Shown here piece after piece: positions 8,120-15,915 of a stretch of DNA of 64,000 bases. The notes under the pieces are model-generated. The model searched no databases and was not told the DNA's origin. It was given only the letters and a program-made list of their open reading frames with translations. The position numbers were made by a program, and so were the translations under genes. Numbering within the stretch: the stretch's first letter is position 1; every line of letters begins with the position of its first letter. Source of the DNA: Nitrosospira sp. Is2 (GTDB lineage Bacteria > Pseudomonadota > Gammaproteobacteria > Burkholderiales > Nitrosomonadaceae); assembly GCF_033095785.1 (NCBI RefSeq), contig NZ_CP137134.1:744001-808000 (forward strand), in the 5' to 3' direction.

Positions 8120-8152
8120 GGGTTTAGGTTTTGGATGTGTTGGCCTAAACCC
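8120..8152 (-). promoter_or_regulatory. Hairpin and possible promoter in the dnaG-rpoD gap
   Basis: GGGTTTAGG and CCTAAACCC form a perfect nine-base stem around a 15-base loop between dnaG and rpoD. A TATTAT box (8156-8161, minus strand) sits just before it, so a transcript starting there would begin close to the hairpin. It could be the rpoD-proximal promoter and/or a processing or attenuation structure, as known for this intercistronic region in other proteobacteria. No good -35 box is visible. Confidence 0.4.
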
Positions 8153-8192
8153 TCTATAATAGCACAAACAATTCTTTATTGTCCGTTCGCCG

Positions 8193-9995
8193 TCAATAAG
8201 TTGTCCGCTGGAGTTCCTGCTTTTCCTCCGGCGTAAGGGCGCTGAGAGACTTGCCATGCAACATTGACATGCGTTGCTTGCGATACATTTCGCTCAGGCG
8301 CTCCATTGCTCCGGTAAATTCTGCTTCAAGGTCTATCCCGCTATCCCATCCAAGCGTCTTGCTCCCGGCTTTTTCGAGCAGGACACGATGCGAGCTGCCG
8401 CGAAAATAAGCGATAACGGATGGCATGGCGGTGCTTTCCCTAACATGGGGATTAGAATCGATAAATTCAACCAGTGCCCGCAACGCCGCCACTTCGTCCG
8501 CATAGTCATGGTCATGCGCGAGCAGTTCCCGGTTCAATTTCTCGATGTAATTCGGGTCGTATAACAATACCTGCATGAGCCACTGGTACGGCGAGGGGGG
8601 TTGCGGCCGCGGTGTTCGTCCACGGGACGGAGAAGCAGAAACACGCCTGATCTTCAACAAATCTTCCAATTCATTCTGGCTGAGGCCACTGATTTCCGCC
8701 AACTTTTTTAACAGCATGAGCGCAAGCCCTGGGGCAGCTACCTGTGCAAGCAGCGGCTTCGCATCCTGGACCAGCTTGGCCCGCCCTTCGCTGGTTTTGA
8801 GGTCCACTCGCGCTGACAGTTCCCTGAACAAGAAGACAGACAGAGGCAATGTTTGCTCGAGCAATTCTTCAAACGCTTCCTTGCCGAAATTTCGAACGTA
8901 ACTATCGGGATCCTCTCCTTCGGGCAGGAAGAGAAAGCTGATGTTCTTGCCATCCGCAAGCTGTGCCAGGGTGGCTTCCAATGCGCGCCATGCCGCTTTT
9001 TTCCCCGCCGCGTCGCCATCGAAACAGAACACCACATTATCGGTCTGGCGCAGGAGTTTTTGGATGTGATAAGGTGTGGTAGCGGTTCCAAGCGCGGCCA
9101 CGGCATATTCAATGCCATGCTGATAAAGGGCCACCACGTCCATGTAACCTTCGACGACGAGGACTCGCCCTGCCTGACGAATCGCCCTTCTTGCACCGAA
9201 TAGATTGTAGAGTTCCCGGCCCTTCTGAAAAAGGGGTGTTTCGGGTGAGTTGAGATATTTGGGTTCGCCATGCTCCAGCACTCGCCCACCGAAACCCACG
9301 ATCGCGCCTTTAAGGTTAACAATGGGAAACATGATCCGGTCGCGAAAACGGTCGTAGCATTTGCCATCGTTCTCAATCATCAGCCCGGCTTTTACCAGCA
9401 ATGCTTGCTGCGCTTTTTCTGCCTGATCGACAAATTCTCCCTCAAGGTTCCGCCAACCAGGCGGAGCATAGCCAATGGCGAAATGACCGGCTGTCGGCCC
9501 CGTTATGCCCCGCTTTTTAAGATAGGAGATGGCACCGGCCGAGTATCGAAGCTGCTGCCGGTAAAACCGGGCGGCAACGTCCATAACTTCACTCAGTTTT
9601 TTGGAAACGCTTTCACTTTGGTGGCTTTCGTGGGAATGGGCTTTCTCCCCTGCGTCACCCGGCCCGGGTTCTGAGTCTGCTGATCGGGAATGCGACCCCG
9701 ATTGCTCCGCGGGAACCTGCAGACCAACGCGCGCCGCAAGATCGGCCACCGCTTCCAAAAAATTCAAGCCGTTATATTCGATCAGGAAACCGATGGCGTT
9801 GCCGTGCGCGCTACACCCAAAGCAGTGATAAAACTGCTTGGTCTGACTTACGGTAAAAGAAGGCGTCTTCTCGCTGTGAAAGGGGCAGCACGCGGTGTAA
9901 TTTGCGCCCGCTTTCTTGAGCGGTATGTGACGTTCAATGACATCAACAATATCAACCCGGTCCAGCAACTCCTGAATGAATGATTGTGAAATCAT
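8193..9995 (-). CDS. dnaG: DNA primase DnaG
   Basis: Replicative primase of 600 residues, the usual family length. The N-terminal zinc finger has Cys37, His40, Cys58 and Cys61. The RNA polymerase core follows, with the Toprim motifs VVEGYMDVVAL (about 258-268) and FCFDGDAAGKKAA (about 305-317). The C-terminal 150 residues form the less conserved DnaB-binding domain. It synthesises the RNA primers for lagging-strand replication and acts with the DnaB helicase. It lies between yqeY and rpoD in the macromolecular synthesis operon. The ATG at 9995 has no clear ribosome site, which fits the low translation known for dnaG in this operon. Confidence 0.97.
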   Translation of the reverse strand: MISQSFIQELLDRVDIVDVIERHIPLKKAGANYTACCPFHSEKTPSFTVSQTKQFYHCFGCSAHGNAIGFLIEYNGLNFLEAVADLAARVGLQVPAEQSGSHSRSADSEPGPGDAGEKAHSHESHQSESVSKKLSEVMDVAARFYRQQLRYSAGAISYLKKRGITGPTAGHFAIGYAPPGWRNLEGEFVDQAEKAQQALLVKAGLMIENDGKCYDRFRDRIMFPIVNLKGAIVGFGGRVLEHGEPKYLNSPETPLFQKGRELYNLFGARRAIRQAGRVLVVEGYMDVVALYQHGIEYAVAALGTATTPYHIQKLLRQTDNVVFCFDGDAAGKKAAWRALEATLAQLADGKNISFLFLPEGEDPDSYVRNFGKEAFEELLEQTLPLSVFLFRELSARVDLKTSEGRAKLVQDAKPLLAQVAAPGLALMLLKKLAEISGLSQNELEDLLKIRRVSASPSRGRTPRPQPPSPYQWLMQVLLYDPNYIEKLNRELLAHDHDYADEVAALRALVEFIDSNPHVRESTAMPSVIAYFRGSSHRVLLEKAGSKTLGWDSGIDLEAEFTGAMERLSEMYRKQRMSMLHGKSLSALTPEEKQELQRTTY

Positions 9996-10127
9996 TATTG
10001 GATATAACTCGGAATATTTCAGGAGGATTGCTAACGGGATTACAGCGATGAAATCCTATTTGCGTACCGTAGCTTTGCTGCTTGTGACCGGACTTGACAT
10101 AGCTTTGGTCTGCTGCCAAAAATCGGC

Positions 10128-10574
10128 TTAGCCAATGAGCTTCGTTTTGACCAATGAGGATACTTTACCCATATCGGCGCGTCCGGAAAGGCTGGACTTG
10201 AGCTGCGCCATTACCCGCCCCATGTCTTGCTGGCCTTTGGCCCCCGCGATAGAGATCGCTTCGCTTACGGCTTCTTCGATCTCCGCGTCACTCAGTGCCT
10301 GAGGCATGTAAGCCTGTAATACGCTGACTTCATATTTCTCCGCATCGGCCAAATCGTGACGATGGGCTGCTTCGAATTGAACAATGGAGTCTCTGCGTTG
10401 TTTGAGCATTTTCTCGATGACACCAACCACCGCCGCATCATCCAACTGTATCCGCTCATCCACCTCCCGCTGCTTGATGGCCGCCTGTAGCAGACGGATG
10501 GCGTCGCGCCGCTTGGTATCAGCAGCGCGCATCGCAGTCTTCATGTCTTCGGAGATTTGTTGTGTGAGATTCAA
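10128..10574 (-). CDS. yqeY: GatB/YqeY domain protein
   Basis: A 148-residue YqeY-family protein. The family shares a domain with the C-terminus of the amidotransferase subunit GatB and is thought to bind tRNA; the exact role is not established. The N-terminal helical part (LTQQISEDMKTAMRAADTKRRDAIRLL) and the C-terminal motif GAKGQQDMGRVMAQLKSSLSGRADMGKVSSLVK, split here between residues about 112 and 145, are diagnostic. It follows rpsU by 47 bases and precedes dnaG in the same operon, its normal place in betaproteobacteria. Confidence 0.92.
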   Translation of the reverse strand: MNLTQQISEDMKTAMRAADTKRRDAIRLLQAAIKQREVDERIQLDDAAVVGVIEKMLKQRRDSIVQFEAAHRHDLADAEKYEVSVLQAYMPQALSDAEIEEAVSEAISIAGAKGQQDMGRVMAQLKSSLSGRADMGKVSSLVKTKLIG

Positions 10575-10621
10575 GTGAAAAACGGGCCAAGCACGTTTTG
10601 TAAGTTTTAGACTGACTGAAA

Positions 10622-10834
10622 CTAATAAAGTTTCGGAGGGAGCAATTGGCTACGTAGACGTTTGTACGTACGTTTAACCGCCGCCGCGAGCTTGCGCTTG
10701 CGTTCAGCAGTCGGTTTTTCATAAAATTCCCGGGCGCGCAACTCGGTGAGCAGGCCGGTTTTTTCTATGGTGCGCTTAAAGCGGCGCATGGCAACCTCAA
10801 ATGGCTCGTTTTCCTTTACTTTAATAGTCGTCAT
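10622..10834 (-). CDS. rpsU: 30S ribosomal protein bS21
   Basis: A 70-residue, strongly basic protein with the full bS21 pattern: IKVKENEPFEVAMRRFKR at the start, then ELRAREFYEKPTAERKRK and a basic tail. It joins the small subunit near the anti-Shine-Dalgarno region and helps initiation. Its ATG has GAGAGGAA upstream. It is the promoter-proximal gene of the rpsU-yqeY-dnaG-rpoD operon and is divergent from tsaD, the classical arrangement. Confidence 0.97.
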   Translation of the reverse strand: MTTIKVKENEPFEVAMRRFKRTIEKTGLLTELRAREFYEKPTAERKRKLAAAVKRTYKRLRSQLLPPKLY

Positions 10835-10908
10835 GAAAATGGAGTTCCTCTCAAAAATGTTAAACGGCTCGACAAATTGTCGCGTATATGTGTAACCTGT
10901 AATCCACT

Positions 10909-10940
10909 ATTATATAACAAGTACCAAATACTGTTGTAAA
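10909..10940 (-). promoter_or_regulatory. Probable sigma-70 promoter of the rpsU operon
   Basis: On the minus strand TTTACA (10935-10940) is followed after 18 bases by TATATA, overlapping TATAAT (10909-10914). It lies about 75 bases upstream of the rpsU ATG in the divergent rpsU-tsaD gap. A 13-base palindrome CGACAA-A-TTGTCG at 10870-10882 sits in the resulting leader and might be an operator. Confidence 0.55.
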
Positions 10941-10963
10941 GAGTCATTCCTTTCCCTACACCA

Positions 10964-12010
10964 TTGCTAGTACTCGGCATTGAAACCTCCTGCGACGAAA
11001 CCGGGGTGGCGATTTATGATACCCGGCAGGGATTGCTGAGCCATGCGCTTTACTCGCAGACGGAAATGCATGGCGAGTATGGGGGTGTTGTGCCTGAACT
11101 TGCCTCCCGGGACCATATCCGTCGCGTATTGCCCCTGATAAGGCAAACGCTAGCCGGGGCCAGCATCGGGTTGCAAGACCTCGACGCTATAGCCTACACC
11201 CAGGGTCCGGGGCTGGCGGGAGCACTGCTGGTGGGCGCAAGCGTCGCCGCCTCCCTTGGCTTCGCGCTGGAAATTCCGGCCCTGGGCATTCATCACCTTG
11301 AAGGGCATCTTCTTTCTCCACTGCTATCCGACCCCGCGCCTGACTTCCCCTTCATTGCACTGCTGGTATCCGGCGGGCATACACAGTTGATGCAGGTCGA
11401 CGGGCTTGGTTCATACAGGTTACTCGGCGAGACCGTGGACGATGCGGCTGGGGAAGCGTTCGACAAGACGGCGAAACTGCTGGGTTTAGGCTACCCCGGC
11501 GGCCCCGCGCTGTCGAAACTTGCGGATGAATTTTCGCGTTCGGGTCGGCCTGAGCGCTTCGAGCTCCCGCGCCCCATGCTGCATAGCGGTGATTTGAATT
11601 TCAGCTTCAGCGGGCTGAAAACCGCGGTGCTGACGCTCACCAAAAAACACGAAATGACGCCGCAAACCAAGGGTGCCATTGCCTCTGCTTTTCAGAGAGC
11701 CGTAACAGATGTCCTATCCGAAAAAGCACTGGCGGCGCTTGAAAAAACCGGTCTCAACCGACTGGTGGTTGCAGGCGGCGTGGGGGCCAACCGCCATCTG
11801 CGTAGTACGCTGCTCAGAAAAGCCGGGGAAATCGGGGCCACCGTTTTTTATCCTGAACTGCAATTCTGTACCGATAATGGCGCCATGATTGCTTTCGCAG
11901 GAGCAATGCGGTTGCAGTCCATCGATATCGCGAGGAAAAAGCTGAACGACGAGTTCACGGTTAAAGCTCGGTGGGCCCTGGAAATGCAGGCAACCCCATC
12001 CGCGTTATAA
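10964..12010 (+). CDS. tsaD: tRNA N6-adenosine threonylcarbamoyltransferase TsaD
   Basis: A 348-residue Kae1/TsaD protein that, with TsaB and TsaE, transfers the threonylcarbamoyl group to A37 of ANN-decoding tRNAs. Visible family motifs are LGIETSCDETG at the N-terminus, the metal-binding GIHHLEGHLLS (about 108-118), SGGHTQL, and the ATP-site GGVGANRHLR. The frame starts at a TTG that aligns exactly with the start of family members (one residue before VLGIETS); no in-frame ATG or clear ribosome site is present. It is divergent from rpsU and converges on plsY with only four bases between the stops. Confidence 0.96.
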   Translation: MLVLGIETSCDETGVAIYDTRQGLLSHALYSQTEMHGEYGGVVPELASRDHIRRVLPLIRQTLAGASIGLQDLDAIAYTQGPGLAGALLVGASVAASLGFALEIPALGIHHLEGHLLSPLLSDPAPDFPFIALLVSGGHTQLMQVDGLGSYRLLGETVDDAAGEAFDKTAKLLGLGYPGGPALSKLADEFSRSGRPERFELPRPMLHSGDLNFSFSGLKTAVLTLTKKHEMTPQTKGAIASAFQRAVTDVLSEKALAALEKTGLNRLVVAGGVGANRHLRSTLLRKAGEIGATVFYPELQFCTDNGAMIAFAGAMRLQSIDIARKKLNDEFTVKARWALEMQATPSAL

Positions 12011-12014
12011 AAAT

Positions 12015-12623
12015 CTAGGGCGTGCTTTGCTTGCCGATTCGCGCCTCGGTTCCCGCGCGCAGACTTGCGATATTGGATTTATGCCGCCAGATGAGCAACA
12101 ACGACATGATGAAAACTACTAAAGTCCGTTGGTCGAGACCAAGAAAAAACAGCGCGTAAACGGGTGCGAGCCCTGCAGCGGCTAACGCAGCCAGCGAAGA
12201 AATACGCCACACTACAGCGACCGTAATCCAGATAATTGCGGATAGCAGCCCCATCCACGGGTTAAACCCCAATAACACCCCAAGCGCAGTCGCTACTCCC
12301 TTTCCGCCTTTGAAACCCAGAAATACCGGGAACAAATGGCCAAGAAACACCGCCAGCGCCACCGGAGCAGTTGCATCCACCTCCACCCCGGGGATGGGGC
12401 CGGCGTATCTCGCCAACGCCACCGCCACCCAGCCTTTACCAGCGTCACCGACAAGGGTGAATACGGCCGCCGCTTTTTTCCCGCTGCGGAGGACGTTTGT
12501 CGCACCGGGGTTTCTTGAGCCGTAAGAGCGAGGGTCAGGCAGGTGAAACAAACGGCTTGCCACCACACCGAAGGGAATGGAACCCAGCAAATAAGCCATC
12601 AGGACAACAGCAATTAGAGTCAT
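12015..12623 (-). CDS. plsY: Glycerol-3-phosphate acyltransferase PlsY
   Basis: A 202-residue inner-membrane enzyme that transfers the acyl group from acyl-phosphate to glycerol 3-phosphate, the first step of phospholipid synthesis. It has about five hydrophobic segments and the family motifs GSIPFG, GSRNPGATNVLR (about residue 36-47) and GHLFPVFLGFKGGKGVAT. The ATG at 12623 fits the family's N-terminus; the frame is open to a GTG at 12656, which would add 11 residues before the first membrane segment. Confidence 0.95.
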   Translation of the reverse strand: MTLIAVVLMAYLLGSIPFGVVASRLFHLPDPRSYGSRNPGATNVLRSGKKAAAVFTLVGDAGKGWVAVALARYAGPIPGVEVDATAPVALAVFLGHLFPVFLGFKGGKGVATALGVLLGFNPWMGLLSAIIWITVAVVWRISSLAALAAAGLAPVYALFFLGLDQRTLVVFIMSLLLIWRHKSNIASLRAGTEARIGKQSTP

Positions 12624-12994
12624 CTTATTGGCGCCAAGCCGCGCATCGAAAATCACGCGGTGATTCTACGTAAAAAACCGTCGGTGCGCTTCGGGAGCGT
12701 CCCGTTCTTACCTGCTGATTAGCATCAAACAGGCCCATCACTGATCAGTTGCTGATAAAATCGCCCTGTGCGCAAATCTTGGGTGTCGGGCTATAGCTTG
12801 AGTGTCTGTTCGAGTGTTTCTTCTTCTGACGGCGGCGATTACCGCACTGCGGTGATCCTCCGAATTCCGATACCCCCGGGATGCCACCTCTCCGGAATAC
12901 CTGTCAATCGCTTCGTCCCGCCCTCGTCTCGCTTCGTATAGGCAAATTCCTCAAGCCCGCAATCGCCAAGTAAGGCTTATTAGAGGTTCCTCAA
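12624..12994. other. Intergenic region plsY-folB with a near-perfect inverted repeat
   Basis: There is no gene in these 371 bases between divergently read plsY and folB. The notable element is 12837-12857, a 10+1+10 inverted repeat (GATTACCGCA, then TGCGGTGATC) with a single mismatch, which looks like an operator or a cruciform. Promoters for both genes should lie here; a TGATAAAAT stretch near 12754 is -10 like, but no confident box pair was found. Confidence 0.4.
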
Positions 12995-13354
12995 ATGGAT
13001 ATTATCTTCCTGCAAGAACTCAAAGTTAAAACACTCATTGGAATTTATCCATGGGAGCTCAACGTTGCGCAGACCATTCAGCTCGATCTGGAGATCGCCC
13101 TACCGTCGAATCTTGCCTGCTATACGGATCATTTTGAGGATGCGCTGGATTATGCCCTTATCGTCCAACGTATTCATGAGACACTTGCCCAGCAGCATTT
13201 CTCATTGCTGGAAGCCTTGGCCCAGCACATCGCAGAAATCATCCTGACGGAATTCAAGTCACCCCGGGTCAAAATTAGCGTCGCCAAGCTCAGCGCGATA
13301 CGCGGAGTGAAAAAGGTAGGGGTATGCATTGAACGCCAGCGGAACGAACCGTAA
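12995..13354 (+). CDS. folB: Dihydroneopterin aldolase FolB
   Basis: A 119-residue FolB-family enzyme of folate synthesis that splits 7,8-dihydroneopterin to 6-hydroxymethyl-dihydropterin and glycolaldehyde. The family pattern is clear: IFLQELKVKTLIGIYPWE at the N-terminus, DYALIVQRIHE in the middle, the active-site region LLEALAQHIAEIIL and the C-terminal KLSAIRGVKKVGVCIER. The ATG has GAGG six to eight bases upstream. The gene stands alone between plsY and a CBS-domain gene. In many betaproteobacteria folB also lies beside plsY, which supports the call. Confidence 0.93.
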   Translation: MDIIFLQELKVKTLIGIYPWELNVAQTIQLDLEIALPSNLACYTDHFEDALDYALIVQRIHETLAQQHFSLLEALAQHIAEIILTEFKSPRVKISVAKLSAIRGVKKVGVCIERQRNEP

Positions 13355-13626
13355 CCGGAAGTATCAGGGGGTCGCGGCTCTGCAGGATGGGAGATGGCGA
13401 ATTGGCCCCCCTGACTTGGCTGGAAGCCCCGCAACAAAGATGTGAAACACCCCAAGCTGAGCAAAAATAACAAACCTTGGAGTGAATGAAGTACAGCCAG
13501 CTACGAAAGAAAAAACGCCTCTGACATTCTGCCGAAGGCCAGACCAAATTCTTGAATACATGAGGGACGCCACCTGAGCATTGAGACGCAGCACCGCCAG
13601 ACGGCTCCCGCGATAGGTTGGCCGGA

Positions 13627-14217
13627 TTATGCACCCGCAGTTAATGTTGCTTCAATTTCTGTAAAAGTTCGAGCTATTTCGATGGATGGGATTGAGGCGC
13701 CCAGTTGCTTCTCGATTTGGGTCAGCGAAAATATACCGCATACCACCGGGTTCCCTTCAACATCATCCTCTAACACCAGGGTATGTTGACGGCCGGTGTC
13801 CAGCAAGCTTGCGACAATATCCCCGACCTTCGCGCGACGCACTACCTCAAGGGGAATTCCTTCGAGCCGATCGAGCGGGGTCATGATGTCAGACACCAGG
13901 ATCTCGCTGTGCTTCACGCGTCGCTCCTGAATGAATCGCAGCGGCTTCTCACCAAGCACATCCGTTGCGGTTATAATGCCTGTGAGAATCTCATCCTGAT
14001 TTAGCACAAGCAGAGAACGGACTCCACGCTGCTTCATATATTCATTTGCTGCTTCCATAGACGCGCGCGAGTCGAATATAGCGGCATGGGCGTGGCGGAG
14101 ATCGGTCATTACATCAGAAGCGGGTGATTCCAGCGTGACGGATCTGGGCGGCGCTGGGCGAACTATCCGAACAGCGCCCGTCAGGCGCTGCGCGGGAAGA
14201 ATGTGATAGTCGGGCAT
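13627..14217 (-). CDS. CBS-domain pair protein
   Basis: A 196-residue protein made of two CBS domains (about residues 35-100 and 105-185), recognisable from VTLESPASDVMTDLRHA, VRSLLVLNQDEILTGIITATDVLGE and ILVSDIMTPLDRLEGI. Such stand-alone pairs bind adenine nucleotides and act as energy sensors; the partner is unknown. The ATG at 14217 was chosen for GGAGGA seven bases upstream, over an in-frame start at 14253. The end LEDDVEGNPVVCGIFSLTQIEKQLG suggests that the second domain is complete. It is probably monocistronic; the 270 bases to folB hold no gene. Confidence 0.85.
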   Translation of the reverse strand: MPDYHILPAQRLTGAVRIVRPAPPRSVTLESPASDVMTDLRHAHAAIFDSRASMEAANEYMKQRGVRSLLVLNQDEILTGIITATDVLGEKPLRFIQERRVKHSEILVSDIMTPLDRLEGIPLEVVRRAKVGDIVASLLDTGRQHTLVLEDDVEGNPVVCGIFSLTQIEKQLGASIPSIEIARTFTEIEATLTAGA

Positions 14218-14448
14218 GGCATGGTCCTCCAACGTTAATGGTTGGGGATACACTTGAAATCAAAAAACCAATTCCAAACACCCCGTATGTTCACATTACC
14301 CCTAAAGGGAGTAGGGGTCAATATGATGTTCAACCGTCGCTAAAGCAATGCAACAGCTTATAAACCGCGGACGCCACGGGAAAACTTGTACGGGAAATGC
14401 GAGAGCGACGGGACACGAACATAGGCCCCGGTTAATAGATCCTAACGG

Positions 14449-15165
14449 TTATTTCCGGGTTCCAGTTTTGTGTCCGATTCCTCTTGTTTCATCATTCAAT
14501 CGCCGCAGCATCGATATCGGATCTTCCGCTTGCGTGATCGGTCGGCCAATGACCAGGTAATCCGCGCCGTTCTCGATCGCCTCGCGTGGCGTCGTAACGC
14601 GTTTTTGTTCGTTCAGGGCAGCGTTGGCCGGGCGTATTCCAGGCGTAACCAGGCAAAACCCAGCGCCCATGGTTTTGCGGAGGCTTTGAGCCTCAAGCGC
14701 GGAACATACCACTCCATCCAGTCCGCAATCCCTCGCCAGCCACGCCAACCGCGCCACGACCTCTTTTGGGTCTTGTTCCAGCCCGATATCGCTCAGATCA
14801 CTACGTTCCATGCTGGTGAGCAGGGTGACCGCGATGAGCTTGGCCGAGCCTGCCGGCACAGCCTCACGGGCCGCGGATAACATCCGCCGGCCGCCCAGCG
14901 CGTGAACGTTCATCATCCATACCCCCATTCCCGCCGCCACCTTGCACGCATTCGCGACCGTGCTGGGAATGTCGTGAAACTTTAAATCGAGGAATACCTC
15001 AAAACCCAACGCCATCAGCTTGGCGATCAGCTGCGGTCCGGCAGCGGTAAAGAGCTCCTTTCCCACTTTTACCCTGCACAACGCCGGGTCCAGCATGACC
15101 ACAAGATCCAACGCCTGCCGCTCGCTGGAAAAATCCAGCGCAACGATAATTCGTGAATCGCTCAT
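14449..15165 (-). CDS. pyrF: Orotidine 5'-phosphate decarboxylase
   Basis: A 238-residue PyrF that converts OMP to UMP in pyrimidine synthesis. The catalytic segment FLDLKFHDIPSTVANA contains the Asp-Lys-Asp set, and IVALDFSSERQALDLV, VTPGIRP and DYLVIGRPIT bind the nucleotide and phosphate. It is the last gene of the aroA-cmk-rpsA-ihfB-lapA-pyrF series. The lapB gene often found between lapA and pyrF in betaproteobacteria is absent here. Confidence 0.96.
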   Translation of the reverse strand: MSDSRIIVALDFSSERQALDLVVMLDPALCRVKVGKELFTAAGPQLIAKLMALGFEVFLDLKFHDIPSTVANACKVAAGMGVWMMNVHALGGRRMLSAAREAVPAGSAKLIAVTLLTSMERSDLSDIGLEQDPKEVVARLAWLARDCGLDGVVCSALEAQSLRKTMGAGFCLVTPGIRPANAALNEQKRVTTPREAIENGADYLVIGRPITQAEDPISMLRRLNDETRGIGHKTGTRK

Positions 15166-15216
15166 TCCGTCTTGCTTCCAGGATGTGAAGAAGCTACCTG
15201 GAGATTAGGCCCGTAT

Positions 15217-15474
15217 CTATCCATGTTCCTCCGGCAAGTGGTACTTTCTTCTGCCCGTCGCAATTTCCCGCTTTTGGCGAAATATCTTGCCGAGGCACGA
15301 CATTACTCCGATTGCGAGACCCAAGGCGAACGACAGCAGGACAATCAATATTAATGGTGCCTGCCATTCGTACCCGAAATAATAACGCAGGGTTACCGTT
15401 TCCGTATTCTTTACCGTAAAGCCCAGCAACAGGAGAAACAAGGCAATCCGCAGGAACCACATCAGATAACGCAT
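15217..15474 (-). CDS. lapA: LapA-domain (DUF1049) inner-membrane protein
   Basis: An 85-residue protein with two transmembrane helices (about 4-22 and 44-66) and a basic C-terminal tail, the layout of LapA/YciS, which works with LapB in regulating lipopolysaccharide synthesis. The loop motif FTVKNTETVTLRYYFGYEWQAPL is typical. The ATG at 15474, preceded by GGAAAAACGAATC, gives the normal short N-terminus; an upstream start at 15528 would add 18 unlikely residues. It follows ihfB on the same strand. Its usual partner gene lapB is not next to it. Confidence 0.85.
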   Translation of the reverse strand: MRYLMWFLRIALFLLLLGFTVKNTETVTLRYYFGYEWQAPLILIVLLSFALGLAIGVMSCLGKIFRQKREIATGRRKYHLPEEHG

Positions 15475-15622
15475 GATTCGTTTTTCCAAAAGGCATACCG
15501 CGGGCGTAAATAGAGCAAAGGCATCCAATGAATCTCGTCGGAGTCACCGAAGAGGTGAAATAAAAAGCGGCGTGATCTTGCGATCTCGCCGCCATTATAC
15601 TCATCCCATCTCATGCGTTATT

Positions 15623-15907
15623 TCAGTTTTTTTGATCGACCCGCTCTCGCATTTCTTTCCCCGCTTTGAAATGAGGCACGTACTTCTCGGGTACTCGAAC
15701 TTTTTCTCCTGATTTAGGGTTGCGCCCGACGCGCGGAGGGCGGTAATTCAGATCAAAACTACCGAAACCTCGGATCTCAATGCGCTGTCCCTGTGCCAAA
15801 CTCTTGGCCATAGCATCAAGGATAACCTTGACTGCCAGCTCGGCATCCTTTGCCCCCAACTGCGGATAGCGAGCTGCAAGCCTGGCGATCAGTTCAGACT
15901 TTGTCAT
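15623..15907 (-). CDS. ihfB: Integration host factor subunit beta
   Basis: A 94-residue DNA-bending protein of the HU/IHF family. It begins MTKSELIARLAARYPQL and carries the beta-ribbon arm RGFGSFDLNYRPPRVGRNPKSG with the intercalating proline, features of the beta rather than the alpha subunit. Its place directly after rpsA (eight bases) is the conserved position of ihfB. It partners IhfA in nucleoid structure and, of interest here, in integrase-mediated recombination. Confidence 0.95.
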   Translation of the reverse strand: MTKSELIARLAARYPQLGAKDAELAVKVILDAMAKSLAQGQRIEIRGFGSFDLNYRPPRVGRNPKSGEKVRVPEKYVPHFKAGKEMRERVDQKN

Positions 15908-15915
15908 GAATGTCC

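Noticed and set aside
8738..9376. Minus-strand frame of 212 codons inside dnaG
   Set aside because: Alternative frame of the primase gene; the primase frame shows all motifs, and this one is a by-product of codon bias.
10617..10634. GAAACT/AGTTTC hairpin at the rpsU stop
   Set aside because: Only six pairs and no T run on the minus strand; not accepted as a terminator, since yqeY follows in the operon.
13290..13634. Minus-strand frame between folB and the CBS gene
   Set aside because: Starts inside the CBS gene's 3' end and runs into folB antisense; its sequence looks random and there is no ribosome site.
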